NCBI RefSeq assembly: GCF_014651075.1
Contig: NZ_BMWE01000024.1
Coordinates: 1-64,000 of the forward strand
Origin: Streptomyces djakartensis
GTDB lineage: Bacteria; Actinomycetota; Actinomycetes; Streptomycetales; Streptomycetaceae
Direction: 5' to 3'
Length of the DNA: 64,000 nucleotides
This document shows positions 1-10,898 of the stretch, piece after piece (the stretch's first letter is position 1; every line of letters starts with the position of its first letter). The position numbers and the translations under genes are program-made. The notes under the pieces are model-generated. The model was not told where the DNA came from. It did not search any database and saw only the letters and a list, made by a program, of their open reading frames with translations.

Positions 1-2560
<2,560 letters not shown>

Positions 2561-2579
2561 GCCGGGCACCCCCCGGGGT

Positions 2580-3071
2580 TCACGCCAACGTCTTGCTGAA
2601 CCAGTGCTCGGCGTACGGGTCGTCGTTGTGCGGCTCGGTCTCCGTGTAGCCGAGGCGGTCGTACAGGGCACGGGCCTCGACGAGGTCGCCGCGGGTGTCG
2701 AGGATCATCCGGGTGGCGCCGAGCGCCCGGGCGGCGTCCTCGGCGGCCCGGACCAGCAGCGCGGCGCCGCCCCTGCCGCGCAGTGGCCGGCGCAGGAACA
2801 CCCGGGTGAGTTCGGCGGCCGAGCCGTCGCGCAGCCGTACACCCGCGGTACCGGCGGGCTCACCGCAGTAACGGGCGACCAGCAACCGCCCGTGCGGCGG
2901 TGCGAGATCGGCACCGGGTTGGGCGGCGACCTCCCGCTCCAGTTCGTCCGGGTCCGTCCGGCGCCCCTCGTGCAGCAGGTACCAGCGGTCGCTGACCTCG
3001 GTGTAGTACTCCCGCCAGAGAGCGGCGGAGACGGGGGAGTCGTACGGTTCCGGGGCCACGGTCCAGGTCAT
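2580..3071 (-). CDS. GNAT family N-acetyltransferase
   Basis: A 163-residue acetyl-CoA-dependent acyltransferase of the GNAT fold. The acetyl-CoA binding loop is visible as RRPLRGRGGAALL (the R/Q-x-x-G-x-G/A region). It is preceded by the strand AAELTRVFL and followed by a C-terminal segment ending in ALYDRLGYTETEPHNDD, typical of this superfamily. Substrate is unknown. The ATG at 3071 (MTWTVAPEP) is chosen because upstream residues do not look like a GNAT N-terminus and codon bias weakens there. The ribosome site is poor. The gene is convergent with the upstream exporter, only 19 nt apart. Confidence 0.8.
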   Translation of the reverse strand: MTWTVAPEPYDSPVSAALWREYYTEVSDRWYLLHEGRRTDPDELEREVAAQPGADLAPPHGRLLVARYCGEPAGTAGVRLRDGSAAELTRVFLRRPLRGRGGAALLVRAAEDAARALGATRMILDTRGDLVEARALYDRLGYTETEPHNDDPYAEHWFSKTLA

Positions 3072-3229
3072 GCCCGGCATTCTCGGCGTACCCGGTACCG
3101 GGTACGCAACCGGATATCTCAGGAGGCGTTCGGCCGCGGGGGTCGTTTGGGTGCGGACTTCCGGGCTACCCGACGCGGCGAACCGGCTCGCCAGGAGAGC
3201 CGGTTGGGCCGAGAACCCGGAAGGCATTC

Positions 3230-3961
3230 ATGTCCACTGGCCTGATCATTGCTCTGATCGTGATCGCGGCGGTCGTCGTCATCATCGCGGCCGCCATGAC
3301 CCTGCGCGCCCGAGGGCCTCGGCGTGGCCCGAGCCTGAAGCGGCGCTTCGGACCCGAGTACGACCTGGCCGTCGCGCGGCACGACGGCGACACCAAGGCC
3401 GCCGAACGCGAACTCGCCGAGCGCGTGCACCGCCACGGCGACCTGCGCGCACGGCCGTTGGAGCCGGCGCAGCGCGAACAGTACGAGGCGCGCTGGACGG
3501 CCGCTCAGGAGCGGTTCGTCGACTCGCCCCGTGAGGCGGTCGCCGAGGCGGACCGGTTGCTCGCCGAACTCGCCGGTGCCCGGGGCTTCCCGGGCGGCGG
3601 GCAGTACGAGGAGCAGCTCGCCGCGCTGTCCGTGCACCACGCCCACCACGTGGACGGCTACCGGCGCGTGCACCGTGCCGCGCATCTGCGCGCGGAGGAC
3701 GCCCGGGACGGCGGCACCGGTACGGAAGACATGCGTGAGGCCATGGTGGCGGCCCGTGCCCTGTTCGAGGAGCTGGTCCGGCCGGCCCGCCACGACGGCG
3801 GAGGCCACACCGGCGGACGGTACGAGAACGGACGCCACGAGGACGGACGCCACGAGAGCGGCCGGCACCGTGCCGGACTGAACGGCGGCCGCAAGGCTCC
3901 GGCCACCCGCGGCGGGCACATGCCGTGGGCGCTCCACCGACGTCAGGCGAAGGAGAGTTGA
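3230..3961 (+). CDS. Membrane-anchored hypothetical protein, actinobacterial
   Basis: A 243-residue protein of unknown function. Residues 4-24 form one hydrophobic segment (LIIALIVIAAVVVIIAAAM) followed by an Arg-rich stretch, so it is probably an N-terminal anchor with the rest in the cytoplasm. The middle is charged and helical, including FVDSPREAVAEADRLLAEL. The tail is a run of degenerate GRHEDGRHESGRH repeats rich in His and Arg, encoded by near-identical 12-bp DNA units around 3819-3870. The ribosome site GGAAGG precedes ATG 3230. The next gene starts 3 nt after the stop and carries a related helical segment, so the two look like a co-transcribed paralogous pair. Confidence 0.7.
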   Translation: MSTGLIIALIVIAAVVVIIAAAMTLRARGPRRGPSLKRRFGPEYDLAVARHDGDTKAAERELAERVHRHGDLRARPLEPAQREQYEARWTAAQERFVDSPREAVAEADRLLAELAGARGFPGGGQYEEQLAALSVHHAHHVDGYRRVHRAAHLRAEDARDGGTGTEDMREAMVAARALFEELVRPARHDGGGHTGGRYENGRHEDGRHESGRHRAGLNGGRKAPATRGGHMPWALHRRQAKES

Positions 3962-3964
3962 GGC

Positions 3965-4594
3965 ATGCCCGACATGAACCGCGACGTGAACCGCGACACC
4001 CCGGTGGCCGGCAGCCCCATCATCCCCGACGCCCGCGGCGAGACGGCCCTCGGCACCGGCCACGGCACGCGGCCGCACACCGACCGCGCCGGCATGCGCG
4101 GGGTCGCATCTGACACCCGCGGCGCGGAAGCGGATCGTGGCGCCGCGTACGGCGCGGATGCCGGACCCGCGGACACGCACGGCGCCGGCCCGGACGGCCT
4201 GGGCCCCGGTACCGGAAAGGCCACCGCCGAAACCGCCCGCACCTCCGGGACCCCCGGGACCTCCCGAACCCCCGGGACCCCCGGGACCTCCGGAACTCGC
4301 GGCGCCCACCTGCTCCCTCACGAGGAGTCCGACAAGCTCCTCGCGCAGTTGCAGCACGCCGTCGCCGGGTTCGTCGACGGCCCCCGGGCCGCCGTCGAGG
4401 AGGCCGACCACGTGCTGGAGGAGATCACGGCCCGGTTCACCGAGGCCGTGACCCAGCGCCGCCACACCCTGCGCAGGTCCTTGCAGGATGTGGACGGGGG
4501 TGAGGGCACGCCCGTGTCGAGCGGCGACACCGAACAGCTCCGGCTGGCTCTGAAGGACTACCGGGAACTGGCGGAGCGGCTGCTGCACGTGTGA
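3965..4594 (+). CDS. Hypothetical protein, paralogue of upstream gene's helical domain
   Basis: A 209-residue hydrophilic protein with no transmembrane segment. The first 115 residues are low complexity, rich in Gly, Thr, Asp and Ala. They include a Pro-Gly-Thr repeat (GTPGTSRTPGTPGTSGT) encoded by short tandem GC-rich units near 4249-4292. The C-terminal 95 residues are helical and contain FVDGPRAAVEEADHVLEEI. This aligns with FVDSPREAVAEADRLLAEL in the gene just upstream, so the shared domain was probably duplicated. The ATG at 3965 follows GGAGAG, three bases after the upstream stop, which implies an operon. No known function. Confidence 0.65.
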   Translation: MPDMNRDVNRDTPVAGSPIIPDARGETALGTGHGTRPHTDRAGMRGVASDTRGAEADRGAAYGADAGPADTHGAGPDGLGPGTGKATAETARTSGTPGTSRTPGTPGTSGTRGAHLLPHEESDKLLAQLQHAVAGFVDGPRAAVEEADHVLEEITARFTEAVTQRRHTLRRSLQDVDGGEGTPVSSGDTEQLRLALKDYRELAERLLHV

Positions 4595-4606
4595 GCCGTC
4601 AGCCGG

Positions 4607-5014
4607 TCACCGGCCCGCCCGGCGCTCCCGCCACTGCCGTACGACGTCCTCGACGTCGTACGGCTTCTTGCCCAGCGGGGGGCCGGGCGGTGGCTTGAAC
4701 ATCATGTCGCGGATCTTGTCGTTGATCTCCGTGATGATCTTCCTGACGATCCGCTCGGAGGGCGCCGCGTACGCGGCGAGCAGCGCGTCCTCCGCCTCCT
4801 TGCGCAGCGCCAGCGTCGGCGGCAGGACGGAGATCCCCTCGCGGGCCATCTTCCGCTTGACCCACCACAGCTCGTCGTAGGCGGCGTCCACGTCGGCCGG
4901 CAGCGGCTTGCCCGCCCCCGGCAGCCGGTCGAACTCACCGCGGGTCTCCGCGTCACGGATCTGCTTGTCGACCCAGGATCCGAAGTCGACGCCGGGTGGC
5001 TTTCGCTCGGTCAT
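4607..5014 (-). CDS. DUF1992 (DnaJ-C28-like) domain protein
   Basis: A 135-residue soluble protein. The segment from about residue 10 to 75 fits the DUF1992 family (the conserved domain of DnaJ homologue subfamily C member 28): FGSWVDKQIRDAETRGEFD, LPGAGKPLP, and ELWWVKRKMAREGISVLPP. No J-domain is present, as is usual for bacterial members. Function is unknown; the link to chaperones rests on the eukaryotic name only. The gene stands alone, convergent with the preceding hypothetical gene. Confidence 0.85.
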   Translation of the reverse strand: MTERKPPGVDFGSWVDKQIRDAETRGEFDRLPGAGKPLPADVDAAYDELWWVKRKMAREGISVLPPTLALRKEAEDALLAAYAAPSERIVRKIITEINDKIRDMMFKPPPGPPLGKKPYDVEDVVRQWRERRAGR

Positions 5015-5127
5015 GACTCCAGTGTGCCGGACACCGGTCAGCCCGGCGTTCTATCATTCGGCGGGCGCAAGGCCTGCTCAGGCAGGCCCTGGGGGGCCCG
5101 TCCAGAACGTCTCAGGGGGGAACGCAC

Positions 5128-5520
5128 GTGCTCGAACTCACCATGGCCGCGGTGTCCGCGGTGGAAGAGGGTGCCACGGCCGGCATGCTCATGGCCGACG
5201 CGCCCAGCGAGCCGGGCGCCGTGCTGCGTGTGGGCCGTGACAAGTCCGTGTGCCGGCTCACGACGCCGGACGACTGGCTGTTCGTCTCCCGCGTCCATCT
5301 GGAGTTCCTGTGCGGACCCGACGGGGCCTGGCAGTTGACCTGGCTGCGCGGTTCCCAGGCCGACCCGTCCTCCGAAGTCCGGCTGACGGTCGGGGAGTAC
5401 GTGCAGCCCCTCGCCTACGGCGGGACGGTCCCGCTGCCCCGGGGCGGCAGCGGCGAGGTCATCATCCAGGACCGCACCGCCCCGCGCAGCGTCAACGTGG
5501 GTTTCTTCCACGAGGTCTGA
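5128..5520 (+). CDS. FHA domain-containing protein
   Basis: A small 130-residue protein that appears to be one forkhead-associated (phosphothreonine-binding) domain. The recognisable core is LRVGRDKSVCRL followed about 22 residues later by LFVSRVHLEF, matching the FHA GR...S-x-x-H pattern. The GTG at 5128 sits behind AGGGGGGAAC, a good ribosome site. No kinase or partner gene is adjacent, so it may act in trans with one of the many streptomycete Ser/Thr kinases (inference). The C-terminus NVGFFHEV closes 55 nt before the convergent O-methyltransferase. Confidence 0.75.
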   Translation: MLELTMAAVSAVEEGATAGMLMADAPSEPGAVLRVGRDKSVCRLTTPDDWLFVSRVHLEFLCGPDGAWQLTWLRGSQADPSSEVRLTVGEYVQPLAYGGTVPLPRGGSGEVIIQDRTAPRSVNVGFFHEV

Positions 5521-5574
5521 CCGCCGGAGGTGTGGCGGCGGAGGGCGTGGCGGCGAAGGCCGTGGCCGCCGGGA

Positions 5575-6246
5575 TCACGCCAGTACCCGCGCCACCGCGA
5601 ACCCGTCGTAGCCCTTCATGCCGACGGTCTGGATCGCCGTCCCGCTCAGCCTCGGATGGCTGCCGATCAGTTCGATGGCGGCGCGGGTGCCCACCACGTC
5701 GTCGGCGGTGCTCTCCGCGTCGGTCACCCGGCCGCCGCGGACGACGTTGTCCAGGACGATCAGGCTGCCCGTGCTGGTGAGCTTGAGGGCCCACTCCACG
5801 TAGTGCGGGTTGTTGACCTTGTCGGCGTCGATGAAGACCAGGTCGAAGGGGGGCGGGTTCTCGTCGGCCAGCCGGGGCAGCGACTCCAGGGCCGGTCCCA
5901 CCCGCACCTCGACGAGCTTGTCGAGGCCGGCGCGGGCGATGTTGCGGACGGCGACCTCGGCGTGCCTGGGGTCGTACTCCAGGGAGACCAGCCGCCCGTC
6001 GGGGGGCAGGGCGCGGCCCAGCCAGATGGTGCTGTAGCCGCCGAGCGTGCCGATCTCGAGGATGTGGCGGGCGCCCTGCAGCTGTGCCAGGAGCTGCAGG
6101 AGCTTGCCCTGGTTGCCCGCGACGTTGATGTGCGGAAGCCCGGCGGCGTCGCTGTCGCGCAGGGCTGCCGCCAGGGCTTCGTCGTCCGGGGCGAGGTGAG
6201 CGGTGAAGTAGGCGTCGACCTCGTCCCAGACGTGCGACTCGCTCAT
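5575..6246 (-). CDS. Class I SAM-dependent O-methyltransferase (CCoAOMT-like)
   Basis: A 223-residue O-methyltransferase of the caffeoyl-CoA/catechol type (methyltransferase family 3). Visible motifs are the SAM-binding LEIGTLGGYSTIWLGRAL, the acidic LVSLEYDPRHAEVA, and the metal and catechol-site region FDLVFIDADKVNNPHYVEW with IVLDNVVRGG. Length is normal. The Asp and Asn in these motifs usually coordinate a divalent cation. ATG 6246 is chosen from the alignment start, with AAAGG upstream. A perfect inverted repeat lies about 22 bp upstream (separate entry) and may be the operator that controls it. Physiological substrate is unknown. Confidence 0.85.
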   Translation of the reverse strand: MSESHVWDEVDAYFTAHLAPDDEALAAALRDSDAAGLPHINVAGNQGKLLQLLAQLQGARHILEIGTLGGYSTIWLGRALPPDGRLVSLEYDPRHAEVAVRNIARAGLDKLVEVRVGPALESLPRLADENPPPFDLVFIDADKVNNPHYVEWALKLTSTGSLIVLDNVVRGGRVTDAESTADDVVGTRAAIELIGSHPRLSGTAIQTVGMKGYDGFAVARVLA

Positions 6247-6268
6247 GCACCTGAACCTTTCGTACGCA

Positions 6269-6287
6269 TAGTTAGCTTCCCTAACTA
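6269..6287. promoter_or_regulatory. Inverted repeat TAGTTAG-N5-CTAACTA, candidate operator
   Basis: Two perfect 7-bp arms flank CTTCC just upstream of the O-methyltransferase start. The AT-rich arms stand out from the GC-rich background. A partial half site (ATAGTTGG) follows at about 6302. The spacing suits a MarR- or TetR-type dimer, but no such regulator gene is adjacent. Confidence 0.5.
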
Positions 6288-6325
6288 GTGACGCTGACGA
6301 AGATAGTTGGTGCACGGGCGCACTG

Positions 6326-6454
6326 TCAGTGCCTTTTCAGGGCGTGTCTCAGCGCCCCATGGAGGGCGCGGGCGTCATCACGCGGCAGGCTTACGGCTTC
6401 GGCGTCGGGGCGCCGGCGCGAGCACGACGTCACGCCCGGTTCCGGCAGGACTCG
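6326..6454 (-). pseudogene. C-terminal remnant of a DUF574 SAM methyltransferase
   Basis: About 42 codons ending at a stop at 6326 encode EPGVTSCSRRRPDAEAVSLP and a tail ending in ALKRH. The intact DUF574 gene at 10965-11780 ends with EPGVTSCSRWRPDAEALGLP and then ALKR. The DNA is also alike: the stretches around 6395-6450 and 11010-11065 share long blocks. Nothing upstream of the fragment resembles the rest of the 270-residue family, so this is a decayed 3' fragment. Confidence 0.65.
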
Positions 6455-6668
6455 CTCGCCCACCTTTCGGCGGGACAGGGACGCGGTCCGCGCGACGGCG
6501 CTGTCGTACGGGCTGGAATCGCACGATAGGCGGAGCCTGCCCGGCTGCGAGCGGCCCTCACGTCTTCCTGATGTGACCCTGCTCGCGTGCACGAGAGGCA
6601 GCCGCCCGCCTCGCGCACTATCGTCAACCGGACGAAGGGGGGCATACGGGGTACAAGGCTGGCGAGGC

Positions 6669-8741
6669 GTGTCGAATGCGGAGCGCAGCGGGCGACCGAC
6701 GGAAGCCCTCGGAGCAACTGCCGTCGGCGGAGCCCGCACGCGCCTGCGCGTGGCCAGCCTGGGGTTGTGGCTGGTCGTCGCCGCCCTCGCCGCCCGGCAG
6801 GTGGCCGTCGTCCTCGGCAGTCCGCGCGGGGAGCGGCTGACGGACCTGGAGACCTGGGTCGGGCCGCACGGCGTGCTGCACGTGAACGGCTCGCTCTACG
6901 CCTCCACCCGCTTCACCGGCACGCCTTTCAACGGGCTCGTCCTCAAGCCCCTCACCCGTTCGGCCGAACAGGCCCTCGGCTGGGGCTGGACCTTCGGCAC
7001 GCTGCTGCTGGTCGTCGCCCTGGGGCTGATCGCCGCCCGCGCCCTGCCCCAGCCCATCGGCCGCCGCACCGCACTGCTGGCCGCCCCCGTCGCCATCGGC
7101 CTGCTCATGCTGTCCCTGCCGGTCCGCAACACCCTGTGGCTCGGCCAGACCAGCATCATCCCGGTCCTGCTCGTCCTGCTCGGCTGCTTCGCCGCCCACG
7201 GCCAGCGGACCAGCGGCCTGCTCATCGGCGTCGCCGCCGCGCTCCAGCCCACGCTGCTGCTCTTCACCCCCCTGCTGTGGTTCACCGGCCGCAGACGCGC
7301 CGCCCTCACCACCGGCGTCACCTTCGCCGTCTGCACCGCGCTCGCCTGGGCCGCGATGCCCCACGACTCCCACACCTACTGGGTCCACCACCTGGCCGGC
7401 GCCGGCCTCGGCGGCCGGGCCGGCGAGGTCGGCAACCAGTCCCTGCACGGCGCCCTGCTGCGACTCGGCCTGAACGGCCCCCTCGAAGTCGCGCTCCTCC
7501 TGACGCTCGGCGCCGCCGTCGCCGTCCTGGCCCTGCGCCGTGCCGTGCGCTGCTTCGACGACGGCCAGCTCCTGCTCGCCGTGGCGATCACCGGCTGTGC
7601 CGCGATCGTCGTCTCGCCCACCGCCTGGCAGCACCAGCTGCTGTGGGTGCTGCTCGCGGTCGTCGGCCGGGCCGGCAAGCGCACCTCCGACCGGTACGTG
7701 TGGCCGGCCGCCGTGATCCTGGTCATGACCCTGCCGCCCAGGATGCTGCTGCCGGACATGGCCTCGCTCGACCCGCTCCGCACCAACCTCGTCCTGCTGG
7801 CCGCCCTCGCCGCCGCCACGGCCGTGCCGTTCCTCTCCCGCGCCTCGCCGTACTACCGGTCGCCCCTGCCGGCCGAGTACGCACCGGCCGCCCCGGCCCG
7901 CTTCCGGCACGTGCCACTGCTGCCGTTCCTGCGCCGAGTGCTCACTCGCCCCAACCTCCTCCTGGAGCTCCTGCTCCTCCGGGTCACCTACGCCGCCTAC
8001 TCCCGGGTCCGGCTCGCCGCCACGGGCGGCAGCAACTCGGCCGGCCGGGCCGAGGCCGAGGAGCACGGACAGCAGATCCTGGGCCTGGAGCGCTCCCTGC
8101 GCCTCGCCATCGAGCACTGGGCCAACCACGCCGTGGTGGCGATCGACTGGCTGCGGGACTTCTGCGACTTCTACTACGAGTCGATGCACTTCGTCGTCCC
8201 GCTGGCCGTCCTCGCCGTCCTGTACTGGCGCTGCCCCGCCCACTACCGCTGGGCGCGCTCCGCCCTCGGCTTCGCCACCCTGCTCGCCCTGGCCGGCTTC
8301 TGGCTCTACCCGCTGGCCCCGCCGCGTCTGATGCCGGGGCTCGGCTTCATCGACACCGTCCACGGCGTCCAGGACTTCTCCCAGCCCGACTACGGCACCC
8401 TCACGGCCCTGACCAACCAGTACGCGGCCATGCCGTCGCTGCACTTCGGCTGGGCGCTGTGGTGCGGCGCCGTGATCGCCGTCCTGGCGCGCCGGCGGTG
8501 GATGAAGGCGCTGGGGCTGCTGCATCCGCTGTTCACCCTCGTCGCCGTCGTGGCGACCGGCAACCACTGGGTGCTGGACGCGGTGGGCGGGGCCATGGTC
8601 GTCGGCGCGGGCTTCGGGCTCGGGTACGTGCTGACGGGGCCCCGGCCGGCGGGCGGCGCACGGCACACCGGGACGGCGGTGCGCGAAGGGGCCGGGGGTT
8701 CCGCCGGTGTGGGGCGGTCCGCTCGTCGCTGTGACAGGTGA
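6669..8741 (+). CDS. Bifunctional GT87 glycosyltransferase / PAP2 phosphatase-like membrane protein
   Basis: A large polytopic membrane protein of about 690 residues. The N-terminal 400 residues resemble GT87 polyprenyl-phosphate-sugar transferases (AftC/PimE-like), with many hydrophobic helices and the loop TWVGPHGVLHVNGSLYAS. The C-terminal 220 residues are a PAP2/inositolphosphotransferase-like domain, with the histidine motifs AMPSLHFGWALW and GNHWVLDAVGG. Such fusions occur in actinobacteria. The likely role is transfer of a sugar from a lipid carrier plus lipid-phosphate turnover in envelope glycolipid synthesis (inference). The start is uncertain: GTG 6669 fits the family N-terminus (VSNAERSGRP), but its ribosome site is weak, and an open frame extends to 6288. 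Confidence 0.82.
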   Translation: MSNAERSGRPTEALGATAVGGARTRLRVASLGLWLVVAALAARQVAVVLGSPRGERLTDLETWVGPHGVLHVNGSLYASTRFTGTPFNGLVLKPLTRSAEQALGWGWTFGTLLLVVALGLIAARALPQPIGRRTALLAAPVAIGLLMLSLPVRNTLWLGQTSIIPVLLVLLGCFAAHGQRTSGLLIGVAAALQPTLLLFTPLLWFTGRRRAALTTGVTFAVCTALAWAAMPHDSHTYWVHHLAGAGLGGRAGEVGNQSLHGALLRLGLNGPLEVALLLTLGAAVAVLALRRAVRCFDDGQLLLAVAITGCAAIVVSPTAWQHQLLWVLLAVVGRAGKRTSDRYVWPAAVILVMTLPPRMLLPDMASLDPLRTNLVLLAALAAATAVPFLSRASPYYRSPLPAEYAPAAPARFRHVPLLPFLRRVLTRPNLLLELLLLRVTYAAYSRVRLAATGGSNSAGRAEAEEHGQQILGLERSLRLAIEHWANHAVVAIDWLRDFCDFYYESMHFVVPLAVLAVLYWRCPAHYRWARSALGFATLLALAGFWLYPLAPPRLMPGLGFIDTVHGVQDFSQPDYGTLTALTNQYAAMPSLHFGWALWCGAVIAVLARRRWMKALGLLHPLFTLVAVVATGNHWVLDAVGGAMVVGAGFGLGYVLTGPRPAGGARHTGTAVREGAGGSAGVGRSARRCDR

Positions 8742-8803
8742 CGCCCCTGCCTGCGGTGAGCCACTGGTTCCTCTTCGGCCAGGTCGTCACGTCACGGACG
8801 GGC

Positions 8804-9442
8804 TCAGAGCGCCGCGGTCCCTTGCGGGCCGGACAGGCAGGCCAGGATGTGCGGGACGGCTTCGCGCAGACTGACGAAGTGCCGGTGCACCCCCTCCACC
8901 GCGACGGTGGCGTTCACGCCCCACACGGTCATCCCGGCGCGTAGCCCGGACCGCACCCCGGACGGGGCGTCCTCGATGACCAGGCACTCTCCTGGGTCGG
9001 CACCGAGTCGCGCAGCGGCTTGCAGATAGGGCACGGGAGAGGGCTTGCCCTCCTCCACCGCGGCCGCGTCCACGATCACGTCCGGCATCGGCAGGCCCGT
9101 GCGCAGGAAACGGCCGCGCACCCGGTGCTCGTAGTTCGAGGTCACCAGCGCCCAGGCCCCCGGCGTCAAGCCGTGCAACAGCTCGGACGCGCCGTCGAAA
9201 GCCGAATAGACGCCGGACCGCACGTCGTCGTCCTCCAACTCGTGCAACAGGGCCAGGCACTCGCTCGGATCACGGTCGGCGGCGACCTGGGCGAACGTCT
9301 CCATCGGCCGCGTCCGCAGAGCGACCCGGTAGACCTCGTCCGCATCCAGCCCGTGCCGCGCCGCCCAGGTCGCCCAGACCCGGCGCTGGTTGCTCACCGC
9401 GTCGATCAACGTGCCGTCGACATCGAACAGTACGTACTTCAT
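8804..9442 (-). CDS. HAD-superfamily hydrolase (subfamily IA phosphatase)
   Basis: A 212-residue cytoplasmic phosphatase. Motif I is VLFDVDGTLID (nucleophile Asp 7), motif II is the Ser in LVTSNYEH, motif III is the Lys in EEGKPSPVPY, and motif IV is CLVIEDAPSGVRSGLRAG. The helical cap between motifs I and II is of the C1 type seen in glycerol-3-phosphatases and beta-phosphoglucomutases. All catalytic residues are present. Substrate cannot be assigned. The gene starts at ATG 9442 and is divergent from the next gene. Confidence 0.85.
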   Translation of the reverse strand: MKYVLFDVDGTLIDAVSNQRRVWATWAARHGLDADEVYRVALRTRPMETFAQVAADRDPSECLALLHELEDDDVRSGVYSAFDGASELLHGLTPGAWALVTSNYEHRVRGRFLRTGLPMPDVIVDAAAVEEGKPSPVPYLQAAARLGADPGECLVIEDAPSGVRSGLRAGMTVWGVNATVAVEGVHRHFVSLREAVPHILACLSGPQGTAAL

Positions 9443-9577
9443 GCGGTGCGTTCCCCCGGTTCGCTGGTCAGGCGTCGATCATGCCAGGCGGTCGACAGGT
9501 GAGTACGGGAGACGGCGATGAGGCTTGGCCCCACCAGGCGATCGTCCACACCTCGGCTGGGCGATCTTGGTGTGGGC

Positions 9578-10231
9578 ATGATGTCTCGCATGACTGAGGA
9601 GACACGCGAGGCATACCTGCTGGGCGCGGAGCGGGCGGTGCACCTGCTGGCCACGGAAGAGGTGGCGCGTCGCTGGGGCGAGGAGTCGGTGCTGCCGGGG
9701 ATGACGGTGGGCGGACTGGCCGGTCACCTCGCGCGCAGCGTCCTGCAGGTCGAATGGTTCCTCGACGGCGAGACGGTCGGCGCGGAGCCGGTGTCGCCGG
9801 TGCGCTACTACGCGCGGCTCGTCGGCACGTCCTTGCCGGACTCCGCGCTCAACGTCGGCGTGCGCGAGCGGAGCGAGGAGACGGCAGCCGCCGGCCCCGC
9901 AGCCGTGGCCGAACAGACGCGCGCCGCATGGCAGAGGCTGGCGCAACGGCTGGGCCGAGAGCCTGCTGACCGGCGCGTGGCCGTCCTCCACCGGCCCGGC
10001 GAGGAGATGCTGCTCGACGGCTATCTCCGGACCCGATGCGTCGAACTGGCGGTGCACCTCGATGACCTGGCCCTGAGCGTGGACGCTCACTGCCGGACAC
10101 CCGACGCCACGCTCGCCATTGCCGTCGATGTCCTCTTCGCGGCCGCCCGTGACCGGCACGGTGATCAGGCGGTGCTGCACGCGCTCGCCAGGCGGGAACG
10201 TGATGCCGGGCAGGCTCTGCGCGTGTTGTGA
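9578..10231 (+). CDS. Maleylpyruvate isomerase family mycothiol-dependent enzyme
   Basis: A protein of about 215 residues with the DinB-like four-helix MDMPI_N fold. MTVGGLAGHLARSVLQVEWF carries the conserved His of the first metal site. ELAVHLDDLALSV carries the His-x-x-x-Asp near the C-terminus, as in actinobacterial mycothiol-dependent isomerases and transferases. Actual substrate is unknown, since most members are not maleylpyruvate isomerases. Start choice is open among the ATGs at 9578, 9581 and 9590; none has a strong ribosome site. Confidence 0.75.
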   Translation: MMSRMTEETREAYLLGAERAVHLLATEEVARRWGEESVLPGMTVGGLAGHLARSVLQVEWFLDGETVGAEPVSPVRYYARLVGTSLPDSALNVGVRERSEETAAAGPAAVAEQTRAAWQRLAQRLGREPADRRVAVLHRPGEEMLLDGYLRTRCVELAVHLDDLALSVDAHCRTPDATLAIAVDVLFAAARDRHGDQAVLHALARRERDAGQALRVL

Positions 10232-10319
10232 GAAGCCGTCAAAACGCGAAGAATGGTTCGTCAATTGCTTTTCGCGAACAAATCCCCCTCCGTGAGGGCG
10301 GGTTCGTATGATGAGGTTC

Positions 10320-10724
10320 ATGAGTCAGCCCTCCGCCGCGCGAGGCGACAAGTGGACGTTTCTGACCAGCCACGCCCGCGTCCTGATCGCCCTGGCCCGC
10401 GACCCCGAGATCCGCCTGCGGGAGGTCGCTGACGCCATCAACATCACCGAACGTGCCGTGCAGCTCATCGTCGCCGACCTCGAAGCCGCCGGATACCTCA
10501 CCCGCACCCGCGTCGGTCGCCGTAACCGCTACACCATCGACCCCGGCGTCGCCCTGCGCCACCCCGCCGAGGCCGACCACCCCGTCGGCGACCTGCTCGG
10601 CACGTTCCTGCACCGTGAGGACACCCCCGCCGACGCAACGACATCTGCTGGTCGGTTCTCGACTGCCGAGGCTGGTGCACCGGCGCTCAGCGGCGACGCC
10701 GCCGCACCAGGAGAAGGCCGATGA
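10320..10724 (+). CDS. Small winged-helix transcriptional regulator
   Basis: A 134-residue DNA-binding protein. Residues 12-75 form a winged helix: TFLTSHARVLIALARDPEIR, then the recognition region EVADAINITERAVQLIVADL, and a wing EAAGYLTRTRVGRRNRYTI. It resembles the ArsR/MarR-like single-domain regulators common in Streptomyces. The C-terminal 40 residues are low complexity. ATG 10320 follows GATGAGG. The AT-rich upstream region holds CGCGAA (10245-10250) and TTCGCG (10271-10276), which could be a self-regulatory site. Its 3' end overlaps the convergent small membrane gene by 38 bp. Confidence 0.8.
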   Translation: MSQPSAARGDKWTFLTSHARVLIALARDPEIRLREVADAINITERAVQLIVADLEAAGYLTRTRVGRRNRYTIDPGVALRHPAEADHPVGDLLGTFLHREDTPADATTSAGRFSTAEAGAPALSGDAAAPGEGR

Positions 10725-10830
10725 TTATCGCGAAGAGCACCACCATGCCTATCGCCAGGAAGGGGCTCCACGAGGGCCCCTTGGGCTTGGCCAGGTACTC
10801 CATCGCCGCTGGTGGCACAGCGAGGGCCAT
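10687..10830 (-). CDS. Small single-pass membrane protein (47 aa)
   Basis: A 47-residue protein starting at ATG 10830 behind GAGGGAG. It has a short N-terminal part (MALAVPPAAMEYLAKPKG), one hydrophobic helix (FLAIGMVVLFAIIIGLLL) and a basic VRRRRR end, so the predicted topology is C-terminus in. No function can be assigned. The longer frame back to 10890 lacks a ribosome site. Confidence 0.55.
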   Translation of the reverse strand: MALAVPPAAMEYLAKPKGPSWSPFLAIGMVVLFAIIIGLLLVRRRRR

Positions 10831-10898
10831 GACGAGACTCCCTCGGTTGTCCGTATAGAGAGGTTCAACGCGGGCGTCGAGTTCGATCACGGTTGTCC

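Noticed and set aside
6624-8666. A 680-codon minus-strand frame opposite the GT87/PAP2 gene
   Set aside because: Composition is a mirror of the real gene (Gly/Gln/Glu-rich, no hydrophobic core, no motifs) and it lacks a ribosome site.
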